In this document: piece after piece, positions 1-8,099 of the stretch | Layout of the letters: every line of letters starts with the position of its first letter | How positions within the stretch are numbered: the first letter of the stretch is position 1 | Assembly (NCBI GenBank): GCA_004366205.1 | Contig: SIRW01000075.1 | Coordinates: forward strand, 1 to 40,800 | DNA length: 40,800 nucleotides | Direction of reading: 5' to 3' | Source of the DNA: Actinomycetota bacterium | Lineage (GTDB): Bacteria; Actinomycetota; Acidimicrobiia; Acidimicrobiales; CADCSY01 | Position numbers and translations under genes: made by a program | Notes under the pieces: model-generated | Told to the model about the DNA's origin: nothing | What the model saw: only the letters and a program-made list of their open reading frames with translations | Databases searched by the model: none

Positions 1-654
1 GGCGACGAGCGTGTCGAACACCCACACCTCGCGGTCGCTGTCACCCGGGTTCCAGTCGTCCGGCCGCCGAGCCAGGAGGGCGCCCAGGTTCCGGTGTGCA
101 CGCCGGCCGCGACCGGTCGCGAGGCGGGCGTGGGTGGCCCGCAGCTGATCCATCCGCACGAGCTTCCGGCGCACGGCGTCGCTGGTCACCGCCTCGAGCC
201 GGGCCGGTGACAGCGCGCCGCTCACGTCGAGGATGGTCCGCGCGACCGACGTGACCGGGATGCCCCGGACCCGGGTCGTGTCGGCGCGGGCGAGCGTGTC
301 CGTGCGGTGCTGGACCATGCCGCGCTGCCGAAGGCGCCGGCCGCCGGACGTGAGCAGGTCGATGCCGCTGGGCTCGGGCGTGCGGAGCCCGTGCACCCGC
401 CCCGCCGTGAGCTGCGCGGCGTACACCGGTGCCCCCGCCGCGAGGCACGCGGCCATGACCGCCTGGTCGTAGGTGACGGGCACGCCCGCCAGGCGGAACA
501 CGCCGTGCCGATGCGGCACCGGCAGCCACAGCCGATCGCGCACAAGGCCCCGAATCTCGTGCCCGGTCAGGCCGGCGGCCAGGGCTTGGCGGCGAGTCAC
601 GAGGCCCTGCTGCTTCTCGAAGGCACGGCGCACGCGGTCGTAGGGCTGCTGCAT
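1..654 (-). CDS. AbiEi-like / DUF559-type protein (partial, C-terminus off window)
   Basis: Reading leftward from an ATG at 654, 218 codons stay open to the window edge, so the C-terminus is missing. The N-terminus (residues about 5-50, including LVTRRQALAAGLTGHEIRGL and HGVFRLAGVPVT) resembles the winged-helix domain of AbiEi-type antitoxin proteins. The middle (around RGIPVTSVARTILDVSG) is typical of the large actinobacterial family in which this domain precedes a DUF559, PD-(D/E)XK-like nuclease fold. That nuclease part would lie beyond the edge and cannot be seen. No AbiEii-like toxin is visible, so a toxin-antitoxin role is only a family label. A CAGACT hexamer lies 8 nt before the ATG and could be the -10 of a leaderless promoter. 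Confidence 0.75.
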   Translation of the reverse strand, partial: MQQPYDRVRRAFEKQQGLVTRRQALAAGLTGHEIRGLVRDRLWLPVPHRHGVFRLAGVPVTYDQAVMAACLAAGAPVYAAQLTAGRVHGLRTPEPSGIDLLTSGGRRLRQRGMVQHRTDTLARADTTRVRGIPVTSVARTILDVSGALSPARLEAVTSDAVRRKLVRMDQLRATHARLATGRGRRAHRNLGALLARRPDDWNPGDSDREVWVFDTLVA

Positions 655-716
655 GGCCCGGCAGTCTGCCCGTCGGGTGTAACGGTCATCGGCCCCGCGG
701 GACCGCCTGGGGCGAG

Positions 717-836
717 GAATAGTGGGCGGAAGTGGCGCGCTGCGCGCCACTTCGGTCCGGTATTCGTGGCGGGGCGGCCGGGCCGCTGAATAGTGGGCAG
801 ATGTGGCGCGTTGCGCGCCACCTCCGTCCGGTATTC
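717..836. repeat. Tandem pair of 49-bp intergenic palindromes
   Basis: Two 49-bp units (717-765 and 788-836; period 71) each run from GAATA to TATTC around a strong central hairpin. In unit 1 the core is GAAGTGGCGCG-CTG-CGCGCCACTTC, a perfect 11-bp stem with a 3-nt loop. In unit 2 the core stem is 8 bp (GTGGCGCG-TTG-CGCGCCAC). The flanks (GTGGGC on one side, TCCGG on the other) and a GTGGCG(G/A)GGCGG tail are shared by both units. The pair sits between the start of the gene ending at 654 and the 3' end of icd, both on the minus strand, so it could terminate icd transcription. It has the same size and architecture as the palindromes near 9.8, 23.6, 26.6, 30.4 and 38.1 kb but a different sequence. 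Confidence 0.85.
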
Positions 837-863
837 GTGGCGAGGCGGCGACGAGGCGTCGAG

Positions 864-2327
864 CTACTGGCCCTGGCCGAGGGAGTAGGCGGGCTCGCCG
901 TCGAAGGTGTAGAGCTGCTCGGTCTTCACGAAGTCGATGCCGGCGTCGGCGAGGCGGGTGAGCAGGTCGATGACCTGGGCGTGGTCGACCTCCCGGTCGC
1001 TCTGGGGGTGCTGGAACCGGCAGCGCCAGTGGTCGACGCACATGGTCTCGGGCAGGCCCTCGGGCCACACCTTCACGCCTCGGTTGCTGATCATCAGCAG
1101 CTGGAGGTCGTCGCCCTGGGCCTTCTGCAGCCGCTCGGCGAGGTCGTCGGCGCTCGCGTCCCGGTCGTGCACGAACACGTCGACGCCGACCATGCGCTTG
1201 TCGGCCGGCGGATGCGCCGTCACGGTGATCGGCGCCGCGGCGTCCTCGGCGGCGTCGGCCACGTCGGGGATGTAGCGCACGGCCCGCAGCCGCTCGGGGC
1301 GCTGGCCGAGCCGGGCCACCACGGCCCGCCCGAACTCGGCGGTGCCGACGCACTGGGCGCTGGTGTCGGCCATGTAGATGTCGGCGGTGTGCACGCCGTC
1401 CTCCAGCGTGCGCAGCCAGGCGTTGTGCACCAGCTCGGCGACCTCACGCTGGCCGATGTGCACGAGCATCATCACCGACGCCAGCAGCAGGCCCGACGGG
1501 TTGGCGATGTCCTGGCCGGCGATGCCCGGGGCGGAGCCGTGGATCGCCTCGAACATGGCGCAGTGGTCGCCGATGTTCGCCGACCCGCCCAGCCCGACCG
1601 ACCCCGTGAGCTGCGCGGCGACGTCGGAGAGGATGTCGCCGTAGAGGTTCGGCAGCACGATGACGTCGAACATCTCGGGGCTGTCGGCCAGCAGGGCCGT
1701 GCCGATGTCGATGATGTAGTGCTCGTGCTGCAGGTCGTACTCGGCAGCGACCTCCTCGAACACGCGGTGGAACAGCCCGTCGGTCAGCTTCATGATGTTG
1801 TCCTTGGTGAAGCAGCTGACCTTGCGGCGGTTGTTGCGCCGGGCGTACTCGAAGGCGTAGCGGACGATGCGCTCGCAGCCCTGCCGGCTGTACAGCTTCA
1901 GGCACTGCACGACGTCGTCGGTCTGGCGGTGCTCGATGCCGGCGTAGAGGTCCTCCTCGTTCTCCCGCACGATCACCACGTCCATCGACGGGTGGCGGGT
2001 GGCGACGAACGGTGGGTACGCGACACACGGCCGGACGTTGGCGTACATGCCGAGCGACTTGCGGATCGTGACGTTCAGGCTCTTGTAGCCGCCACCTTGG
2101 GGGGTGGTGATCGGGCCCTTGAGGAACACGCCGGTGCGCCGCAGCGACTCCCACGTGTCGGGGGCGATGCCCGAGGAGTGGCCGTCGCGGTAGACGTCGA
2201 GGCCGACCTCGACCCGCTCCAGGTCGAGTCGGGCGCCGGCGGCATCCAGCACGTGCAGGGTCGCCCGCATGATCTCGGGACCGATGCCGTCGCCGTAGGC
2301 GACGGTGACCGGGGTGCCTGTCGTCAT
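864..2327 (-). CDS. icd: Isocitrate dehydrogenase, long form with C-terminal extension
   Basis: Catalyses oxidative decarboxylation of isocitrate to 2-oxoglutarate in the TCA cycle. The 487-residue length matches the long Thermus/alphaproteobacterial-type enzymes, with a catalytic core to about residue 355 and a C-terminal extension. Visible motifs are YGDGIGPEIM (11-20), the substrate loop KSLNVTIRKSLGMYANVRP (82-100), the metal/substrate segment LPNLYGDILSD (225-235) and the cofactor loop HGSAPGIAGQDIANP (263-277). The ATG at 2327 is preferred over an upstream in-frame ATG at 2363 because AGGGAGG lies 10 nt before it. Gly268-Ile269 stand where NADP enzymes have Lys-Tyr, so NAD use is possible. 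It is divergent from the ABC exporter genes. The palindrome pair at 717-836 lies just past its stop. Confidence 0.93.
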   Translation of the reverse strand: MTTGTPVTVAYGDGIGPEIMRATLHVLDAAGARLDLERVEVGLDVYRDGHSSGIAPDTWESLRRTGVFLKGPITTPQGGGYKSLNVTIRKSLGMYANVRPCVAYPPFVATRHPSMDVVIVRENEEDLYAGIEHRQTDDVVQCLKLYSRQGCERIVRYAFEYARRNNRRKVSCFTKDNIMKLTDGLFHRVFEEVAAEYDLQHEHYIIDIGTALLADSPEMFDVIVLPNLYGDILSDVAAQLTGSVGLGGSANIGDHCAMFEAIHGSAPGIAGQDIANPSGLLLASVMMLVHIGQREVAELVHNAWLRTLEDGVHTADIYMADTSAQCVGTAEFGRAVVARLGQRPERLRAVRYIPDVADAAEDAAAPITVTAHPPADKRMVGVDVFVHDRDASADDLAERLQKAQGDDLQLLMISNRGVKVWPEGLPETMCVDHWRCRFQHPQSDREVDHAQVIDLLTRLADAGIDFVKTEQLYTFDGEPAYSLGQGQ

Positions 2328-2490
2328 CGTGCGCGAACCTCCCTGATCGCTGCGCCCGGGCACGCCCTACCCCGCCCTGTCGGGAGAGGAGCGCCCGGTG
2401 CGTGGAGCGTACGCGGACGCGCCGGGCGCCGCGCGGCGCACGCAATCCTCGTCGGGGCCGCGCCCGAGCCGCCGTAGGCTGCCCACCGAG

Positions 2491-4401
2491 ATGTCGACGA
2501 CCGACCCCGACGCGGCACCTGATCCAAGCAGACAGGAGGCCAAGGCCGCCGGCCCGGACGCGGCCAGCGGACCGCTCGCGTTCGGGGGCGCGGGGTCGAC
2601 CGGCGACGCCCACGCCGCCGCCGACGTGCCGCCGCCCACCGCACCGCCGGCGAGCGACCACGGGGTGATCCAACGGGGGCTGCTGCTGCTGTGGCGATCG
2701 GTGCGCACGCACCCCAAGCCCTTCGCCGTGGCCGTGGCCGGGGCGGCGGTGTTCGGGATGGTCACCGTGCTCATGACGGTCGTGCTCGGGCGGGTGACCG
2801 ACGACCTCGTCATCCCCGCGTTCCAGGAGGGCCGGCCGGCGTCCGGCATGTTCCTGGGCGCGGTCGGCGCCATTCTCGGCGTGTCGCTCCTCCGGGCGGT
2901 GGGGGTCGTCACGCGCCGCTACTTCGGGGCGATGACCGCCTACCGGATGCAGCGCACGTGGCGGGAGCGGGTCGCCGACCGCTACGTCGACGTGCCGCTG
3001 TCGTTCCACCACGAGCGGCCTAGCGGCCAGCTGCTCGCCCACGCCGACACCGACGTCGAGGTCTCGACCGAGGTGATGATGCCGCTGCCGCTCACGACCG
3101 GCACCGTCGTGCTCGCCGTCACCGCCCTGGTGAGCCTCGCCGTGGTCGACGTGTGGCTGATGCTCGTGGCGATCGTGCTCTTTCCGCTGCTGATCGGGGT
3201 GAACCGCATCTATACGGCCAAGGTCGAGGAGCCCGCCGCCCTCGTCCAGGCCCGGGCCGGGGCCGTCTCGTCGGTGGCCCACGAGAGCTTCGAGGGGGCG
3301 CTGATCGTCAAGACGCTCGGGCTGGAGGAGTCCGAGGTCGAGCGCATGGACCGGGCCACCGAGCGCCTGCGTCAGGCCCGGGTGCGGGTCGGCACGCTGC
3401 GGGCCACGTTCGAGCCGGTGATCGACGGCCTGCCCAACCTGGGCATGGTCGCCCTGCTCGCCGTCGGGGCGTGGCGCATCTCGGTCGACGCCGTCACAAC
3501 CGGCCAGGTCGTGCAGGCCCTCGCCCTGTTCGGCGTGCTCGTGTTCCCGATGCGCGTCGCCGGCTACCTGCTGGAGGAGCTGCCCCGTTCGGCGGTGGCC
3601 GCCGACCGGCTGCACCACGTGCTGACCGGCCACGTCGAGCTCGACCTGCTGCGCGGCCGGGACCGCCTCCCCGACGGTCCTCTCGGCGTCGAGGCCGAGC
3701 ACCTCACCTTCGGCTACGAGGACGAGGCCGTGCTCGCCGACGTCGACCTCGAGATCGCACCAGGCGAGACCATCGCCCTGGTCGGGCCCACGGGTTCGGG
3801 CAAGAGCACCCTGTGCACGCTGCTGGCCGGCTTGCTCGAACCGTGGTCGGGGACGGTCCGCCTGAGCGGGGTCGACCTGCGTGAGGCCGCCGAGGACGAG
3901 GTCCGGGCGGCGGTCGGGCTCGTCTTCCAGGAGACGTACCTGTTCGCCGACACCGTGCGCGAGAACCTCACCCTCGGCCGCGCCGTCGACGAGGCCGAGC
4001 TCGACGAGGCGCTGCGCGTCGCCCGGGCCGAGTTCGCCCGCAGCCTGCCGAACGGCCTCGACACGGTCGTCGGGGAGCGGGGCATCACCCTGTCGGGCGG
4101 CCAGCGTCAGCGGCTCGCGCTCGCCCGGGCGCTGCTGCGGCGCCCGCGGCTGCTGCTCCTCGATGACGCCACCTCGGCCATCGACCCGGTCGTGGAGGCC
4201 GACATCCTCCGCAACCTGCGGGGCGACCGGGGCGCCACGCTGCTGCTGGTCGCCCATCGGCTGGCGACGATCCGCCTCGCCGACCGCGTGCTGTTCCTCC
4301 ACGGCGGTCGCATCGCCGCGGAGGGACGCCACGACGAGCTGCTGGCCGTTCCCGAGTACCGCGCCCTCGCCCGCGCCTACGAGCAGGCGGACCCGGCGTG
4401 A
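2491..4401 (+). CDS. ABC exporter half-transporter (heterodimer subunit 1, degenerate ATP site)
   Basis: A 636-residue type I (MDR/lipid-like) ABC exporter half: six-helix membrane domain (about 80-390) followed by an ATPase domain. Walker A GPTGSGKST is near 432-440, the signature LSGGQRQRL is canonical, and Walker B plus D-loop reads LLLLDDATSAID near 554-565. The residue after Walker B is Asp rather than the catalytic Glu, the hallmark of the degenerate half-site in heterodimeric exporters such as TM287/288, BmrCD and LmrCD. The start at 2491 is chosen because a TAGGCT hexamer lies 10 nt upstream and the earlier frame is an Arg/Ala-rich shadow. It overlaps the next gene by 4 bp (GTGA). The substrate cannot be told from sequence; drug or lipid export is the usual role. 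Confidence 0.9.
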   Translation: MSTTDPDAAPDPSRQEAKAAGPDAASGPLAFGGAGSTGDAHAAADVPPPTAPPASDHGVIQRGLLLLWRSVRTHPKPFAVAVAGAAVFGMVTVLMTVVLGRVTDDLVIPAFQEGRPASGMFLGAVGAILGVSLLRAVGVVTRRYFGAMTAYRMQRTWRERVADRYVDVPLSFHHERPSGQLLAHADTDVEVSTEVMMPLPLTTGTVVLAVTALVSLAVVDVWLMLVAIVLFPLLIGVNRIYTAKVEEPAALVQARAGAVSSVAHESFEGALIVKTLGLEESEVERMDRATERLRQARVRVGTLRATFEPVIDGLPNLGMVALLAVGAWRISVDAVTTGQVVQALALFGVLVFPMRVAGYLLEELPRSAVAADRLHHVLTGHVELDLLRGRDRLPDGPLGVEAEHLTFGYEDEAVLADVDLEIAPGETIALVGPTGSGKSTLCTLLAGLLEPWSGTVRLSGVDLREAAEDEVRAAVGLVFQETYLFADTVRENLTLGRAVDEAELDEALRVARAEFARSLPNGLDTVVGERGITLSGGQRQRLALARALLRRPRLLLLDDATSAIDPVVEADILRNLRGDRGATLLLVAHRLATIRLADRVLFLHGGRIAAEGRHDELLAVPEYRALARAYEQADPA

Positions 4402-6542
4402 CCGCCGACGACCGCCACGGCCCGCCAGCGGAAGACGCCGCTGGCCGGGAACCGACGGACCCGACCGGCGACCGCCGCCGCTGGGACGACGACCAGCACG
4501 GGCCGCCGACCGGCGAGGTGCCGCTGAGCGAGATCGTGCACGACGAGCACCGGGGTGCCCTCGACACGCCGGCGCCGCTCGGACCGCCACCGTCGCCCGA
4601 CGAGCAGCCGCTCGACGCCGCCAGGCTTACACCGGCCGCCGCCGAGCCGTACCGGTCGCCGCTCGAGGGCGCCGGCGCCGTCGCCGTCCTGCGGCGCGGC
4701 CTGCGGGTGATGCCCGAGCTGAAGGCCGGCATCGTGTTCACCCTCGCCATGGCCACGGCGACCGCCATCGGCAAGCTCGCCGTACCCGTCCTGGTGCAGC
4801 AGGTGATCGACCGGGGCCTGACCGGACCCGACGGCTTCCGGCCTGGGTTCGTGCTGGGGGCCAGCGCCGGCACCTTCGTGCTCGTCGGTGGTGTCATCGC
4901 CCTCGGTCGCGCCACCTACGTGCGCCTCGTGCGGGCCGCCGAGGGGGCGCTCTACAAGCTGCGGGTGCGGGTGTTCGCCCACGTGCACGAGCTCAGCACC
5001 GCCACCCACGACGAGAACCGCCGGGGTGCGCTCGTCGCCCGGGTCACGAGCGACATCGACACGCTCGCCCGCTTCGCCCAGTGGGGCGGCGTGGCCTGGA
5101 TCGTGAACAGCGTGCTCATCGTCGGCACCCTCACGGTGATGGCCGTCTACTCGTGGCAGCTCACGCTGCTGACCGTCTGCGTGTTCCTGCCGCTGCTGCC
5201 GCTCATGCGGGCCCTGCAGCGCCGCCAGCTCGCCCGCTACGACGAGCTGCGCACCCGGGTCGGCGAGACGCTGTCGGAGGTGTCCGAGGCGGTCACCGGC
5301 GCGGCGGTCGTGCGGGCCTACGCCCTGGAGGATCGGGCCCGGCGCCGCATGCACACCGCCGTCGGCCGCCAGTACGCAGCCCAGATGGGCGCGGCCCGCT
5401 ACTTCGCCGTCATGTTCCCCCTCGCCGACCTGTTCACCGCTATCGCCCTCGCCAGCGTCGTCGCCGTGGGCGCGTGGTTCGGGCCGGGGTGGGGACTCGG
5501 CGTCGGCCACGTGATCGCCTTCGTGTTCCTGGTGAGCCTGCTGCAGAACCCGATCAGCGAGCTCAGCGAGGTGCTCGAGCAGACCCAGACCGCCATCGCC
5601 GGCTTCCGCAAGGTGCTCCTCGTGCTCGACATGCCGATCGACGTGGTGGAGGTGGCGCCGGGCGCCGCGGTCGTGCTGCCGCCGGGACCGCCCGATGTGC
5701 GGGCCGAGGGCGTGTCGTTCGCCTACCGGGGCGGCCCGCTCGTGCTCCGCGACGTCGACGTCGAGATCCCCGCCGGCGCGCAGGTCGCGGTCGTGGGCGA
5801 GACGGGCTCGGGCAAGACCACGTTCGTGAAGCTGCTGTGCCGGCTGGCCGACCCCGTCGCCGGGCGGATCCTCGTCGGTGGCGCCGACCTGCGCGAGATC
5901 GACCGGGCCAGCCGCATCGCCACCATCCGCATGGTGCCCCAGGACGGGTTCCTGTTCGACACCTCGATCCTCGAGAACGTGCGCCTCGGTCGACCGAGCG
6001 CCACCGACGAGGAGGTCGAGGCCGCCTTCCGCTCGCTCGGGCTGGGCTGGTGGCTCGACAGCCTGCCCGAGGGCCTGCACACCCGCCTGGGCGAGCGGGG
6101 CGACCGGCTGTCGGTGGGCGAGCGCCAGCTCGTCGCCCTGGCCCGGGCCGAGCTCGCCGATGCCGGCCTGCTCCTGCTCGACGAGGCGACCTCGGCCGTC
6201 GACCCCGAGACCGAGCGGGCCCTGGCCGAGGCGTTGCTGCGACTGGGCGAGGGACGCACCACCGTCACCGTCGCCCACCGCCTCTCGACCGCCGAGCGCG
6301 CCGACCTCGTGTTCGTGTTCGACCAGGGCCGGGTGATCGAGCGTGGCCGCCACGACGAGCTCGTCGCCGCCGGCGGCGTGTACGCGCGCCTGCACGCCAC
6401 GTGGCTGGGCGCCACCCGCGAGGGTCCCGGCGATCAGCGTGACGGGCGCGGTGCGGGGTCGGCCGGTCGCCCGAGCATCGCCGGGTCGGCGGCCGCCGAG
6501 CCGGCCGAGGCTACCGACGTGACCGCTCCGCGGCCCACCTGA
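4398..6542 (+). CDS. ABC exporter half-transporter (heterodimer subunit 2)
   Basis: A 714-residue ABC exporter half with a Pro/Asp/Glu-rich N-terminal extension of about 90 residues, six membrane helices (about 110-410) and an ATPase domain. Walker A GETGSGKTT is near 468-477. The signature is altered to LSVGERQ (near 571) instead of LSGGQ, while Walker B keeps the catalytic Glu (LLLLDEATSAVD, near 591). Subunit 1 lacks the Glu and subunit 2 lacks the canonical signature. In the head-to-tail dimer these two defects fall in the same ATP site, leaving one hydrolytic site. Translation is coupled to subunit 1 by a GTGA overlap. The C-terminal 45 residues after the ATPase are low-complexity. The gene converges with the permease ending at 6590. 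Confidence 0.9.
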   Translation: MTADDRHGPPAEDAAGREPTDPTGDRRRWDDDQHGPPTGEVPLSEIVHDEHRGALDTPAPLGPPPSPDEQPLDAARLTPAAAEPYRSPLEGAGAVAVLRRGLRVMPELKAGIVFTLAMATATAIGKLAVPVLVQQVIDRGLTGPDGFRPGFVLGASAGTFVLVGGVIALGRATYVRLVRAAEGALYKLRVRVFAHVHELSTATHDENRRGALVARVTSDIDTLARFAQWGGVAWIVNSVLIVGTLTVMAVYSWQLTLLTVCVFLPLLPLMRALQRRQLARYDELRTRVGETLSEVSEAVTGAAVVRAYALEDRARRRMHTAVGRQYAAQMGAARYFAVMFPLADLFTAIALASVVAVGAWFGPGWGLGVGHVIAFVFLVSLLQNPISELSEVLEQTQTAIAGFRKVLLVLDMPIDVVEVAPGAAVVLPPGPPDVRAEGVSFAYRGGPLVLRDVDVEIPAGAQVAVVGETGSGKTTFVKLLCRLADPVAGRILVGGADLREIDRASRIATIRMVPQDGFLFDTSILENVRLGRPSATDEEVEAAFRSLGLGWWLDSLPEGLHTRLGERGDRLSVGERQLVALARAELADAGLLLLDEATSAVDPETERALAEALLRLGEGRTTVTVAHRLSTAERADLVFVFDQGRVIERGRHDELVAAGGVYARLHATWLGATREGPGDQRDGRGAGSAGRPSIAGSAAAEPAEATDVTAPRPT

Positions 6543-6589
6543 GCAGCGGGACCGTCGGGGTCGGGTCCGGCGTCCACGGCGGCCCGGAC

Positions 6590-7534
6590 TCAGGCGGCGC
6601 GCGGGCGGTCGAGCAGCCGGGCGGCCACCGCCAGTACCGGGAGCTCGACCAGCGGGCCGACCACGAGGGCGAGGGCGATGAGCGGCCGGTCGGGGAAGGC
6701 GGCGGTGGCGACGGCCAGGGCGACGGGGGAGTTGCGGGCGATCGTCGTCATCGTGAGCGTCACCCGCTCCCGTCGGTGGAAGCCCGCCAGGCGGCTGGTG
6801 GCGGTCGCCAGGGCGAACGTGGCCGCGAAGAACAGGGCGAGGGGCAGCAGGAGGCGCAGCAGCGTCGCCCGCTCGTCGAGCGCCACCTGGGCGTGGGCGG
6901 CGAAGATGGCGGTCACGGCGACGGCGAGGAAGGCCAGCCCGAGCGGCTCGAGCCGGCCGAGCAGAGCATCGAGGCGGTCGGCGGCGCCCGCCCGATGGGC
7001 CGCGGCGCGCACGGCGGCAGCGACCGCCAGCGGGATGCCCAGCACGGCCACGACGCTCAGGACCAGGTCGCCGACGGGGATCTCGGCGGCTGCCCCGGTG
7101 AGGGCCACCACGAACAGCGGCAGCAGCGCGAGCTGCAGCACGAGGTTCACCGGCAGGATGGCCGCGCCCAACGCCACGTTGCCCCGAGCCGACGCCGTGA
7201 ACACCAGGTACCAGTCGGTGCACGGGGTGACGAGCAGCATGACGAGCCCGATGCGCAGGTCGAGCTCGCCAGGGAGCAGCAGCCAGCCGAGCAGGCCGGC
7301 AGCGACCGGGGCCCAGAGGAAGTTGAGGGCGAGGCTGGCGCCGACCACGTCCCGGTGCGGCCGCACCTCGCCGCCGAAGGCTCGGGGGTGGATGCCCGCG
7401 AACGTCAGGGTCAGCAACGCGATCAGAGCGGGTACCACCAGCCGCTCGGGCCAGGTACCCACACCGGTCCCGACGCCGATGGCCGTCCCCGCGACGACCG
7501 CCCCGAGCACGATGGGCACCTGCCAGCGCGTCAC
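6590..7534 (-). CDS. ACR3/bile-acid-sodium-symporter family permease
   Basis: A hydrophobic 314-residue protein with about ten predicted membrane helices, of the BASS superfamily. The segment LVTPCTDWYLVFTASARGN contains a membrane Cys (Cys105) in a PCT context, as in ACR3 arsenite permeases. A second conserved-looking half-helix, TIARNSPVALAVA, is in the C-terminal half. Arsenite export is possible, but no arsR, arsC or arsenic-linked gene is in the window, so the substrate is open. Starts at 7600 and 7543 are in frame. I prefer the GTG at 7534 because a TACGGT hexamer sits exactly 7 nt before it and the sequence upstream is Ala/Pro/Gly-rich without a membrane segment. Confidence 0.75.
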   Translation of the reverse strand: MTRWQVPIVLGAVVAGTAIGVGTGVGTWPERLVVPALIALLTLTFAGIHPRAFGGEVRPHRDVVGASLALNFLWAPVAAGLLGWLLLPGELDLRIGLVMLLVTPCTDWYLVFTASARGNVALGAAILPVNLVLQLALLPLFVVALTGAAAEIPVGDLVLSVVAVLGIPLAVAAAVRAAAHRAGAADRLDALLGRLEPLGLAFLAVAVTAIFAAHAQVALDERATLLRLLLPLALFFAATFALATATSRLAGFHRRERVTLTMTTIARNSPVALAVATAAFPDRPLIALALVVGPLVELPVLAVAARLLDRPRAA

Positions 7535-7620
7535 AGCGTGCACCGTAGGGCCCGCGGGCGCTGCCGGCGGACCCGCCGCCCACCGCGCCGCCCGGGCCAT
7601 GCTGGCCAGCGTCGAGCACC

Positions 7621-7692
7621 CCGGACATCTGGCGGGTCGTCGACGGTCGGATCGCCCAAGGGTGGACCAGTGCGACGCCGGACACTGCTCCT
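7621..7692 (+). pseudogene. Ghost of a SnoaL-like ester cyclase 3' end
   Basis: About 70 bp closely match the 3' part of the intact ester-cyclase gene at 26120-26542. GACATCTGGCGGGTCGTCGA is identical in both and the match continues to the GGTGGACC/GGCTGGACC region, encoding DIWRVVDGRIAQGWT against DIWRVVDGRLAEGWT. After that a 1-nt loss shifts the frame. No start or upstream part of the gene remains. It lies between the ACR3-like permease start and the transposase remnant, in a 565-bp stretch (7535-8099) without an intact gene. Confidence 0.6.
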
Positions 7693-7847
7693 CGACGTGA
7701 CCGCCCCACCCGACGGCCAGTCGGTGCTCGCCTCGCTGTTCGGCACCGCCGACTGAGCGACCTGCTCAGGACCTCCGTACGAAAGGCGGTGCCTCCAGTG
7801 CGCTGTGGTGCTCGATGAGCACGGTCGGCGTCGTGGCCCATGAAACC

Positions 7848-7993
7848 GAGCTGACCGACACCCAGTGGCGCCTGGCCGTGACCTGTTCGACCCGCCCGGT
7901 CGCCGAGGGGCGCCGGCCCGCATCGCCCGCCGGCGCATGGTGAACGCCGTGCTCTACCGGGCACGGAGCGGATGCCATCGTTCGCGACTCGCA
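7848..7993 (+). pseudogene. Remnant of IS5-type transposase N-terminus (DUF4096-like)
   Basis: The first frame reads ELTDTQWRLA, and after a frameshift near 7880 the next reads DLFDPPGRRGAPARIARRRM followed by VNAVLYRARSGCHRSRL. Together these match the order LTDxQW...PPxxRGRP...R..VNAILY..RTGCxWR..LP that opens IS5-family (DUF4096) transposases. The catalytic part is absent, and no terminal inverted repeats were recognised. It is a decayed fragment, with the rest up to 8099 showing nothing recognisable. Confidence 0.6.
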
Positions 7994-8099
7994 GCACCAT
8001 CAGGACCCTCGACGTCGCATGTCGCCGTTCAGCGTCCACAGAGTGTGGGCTGCTCCCGAGCGCCCCGAGCGACCGGCGCTCGCACTCGTACACAGGGCC

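Noticed and set aside
732-2477. 581-codon plus-strand frame opposite icd
   Set aside because: His/Val/Asp/Gly-rich mirror of the icd codons; icd itself is unmistakable.
1444-4590. 1048-codon open frame on the minus strand
   Set aside because: It runs antisense to icd's upstream region and the first ABC gene. Its composition is Arg/Gly/His/Pro-rich without domains, the usual shadow of GC-rich coding DNA.
6590-7534. Naming the permease as an arsenite exporter (arsB/acr3)
   Set aside because: The PCT motif fits, but there are no arsenic genes in the window and BASS proteins have varied substrates.
4377-8093. 1238-codon open frame on the minus strand
   Set aside because: Antisense to the second ABC exporter half and out of frame with the permease. 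No motif is visible, and it would span several supported genes.
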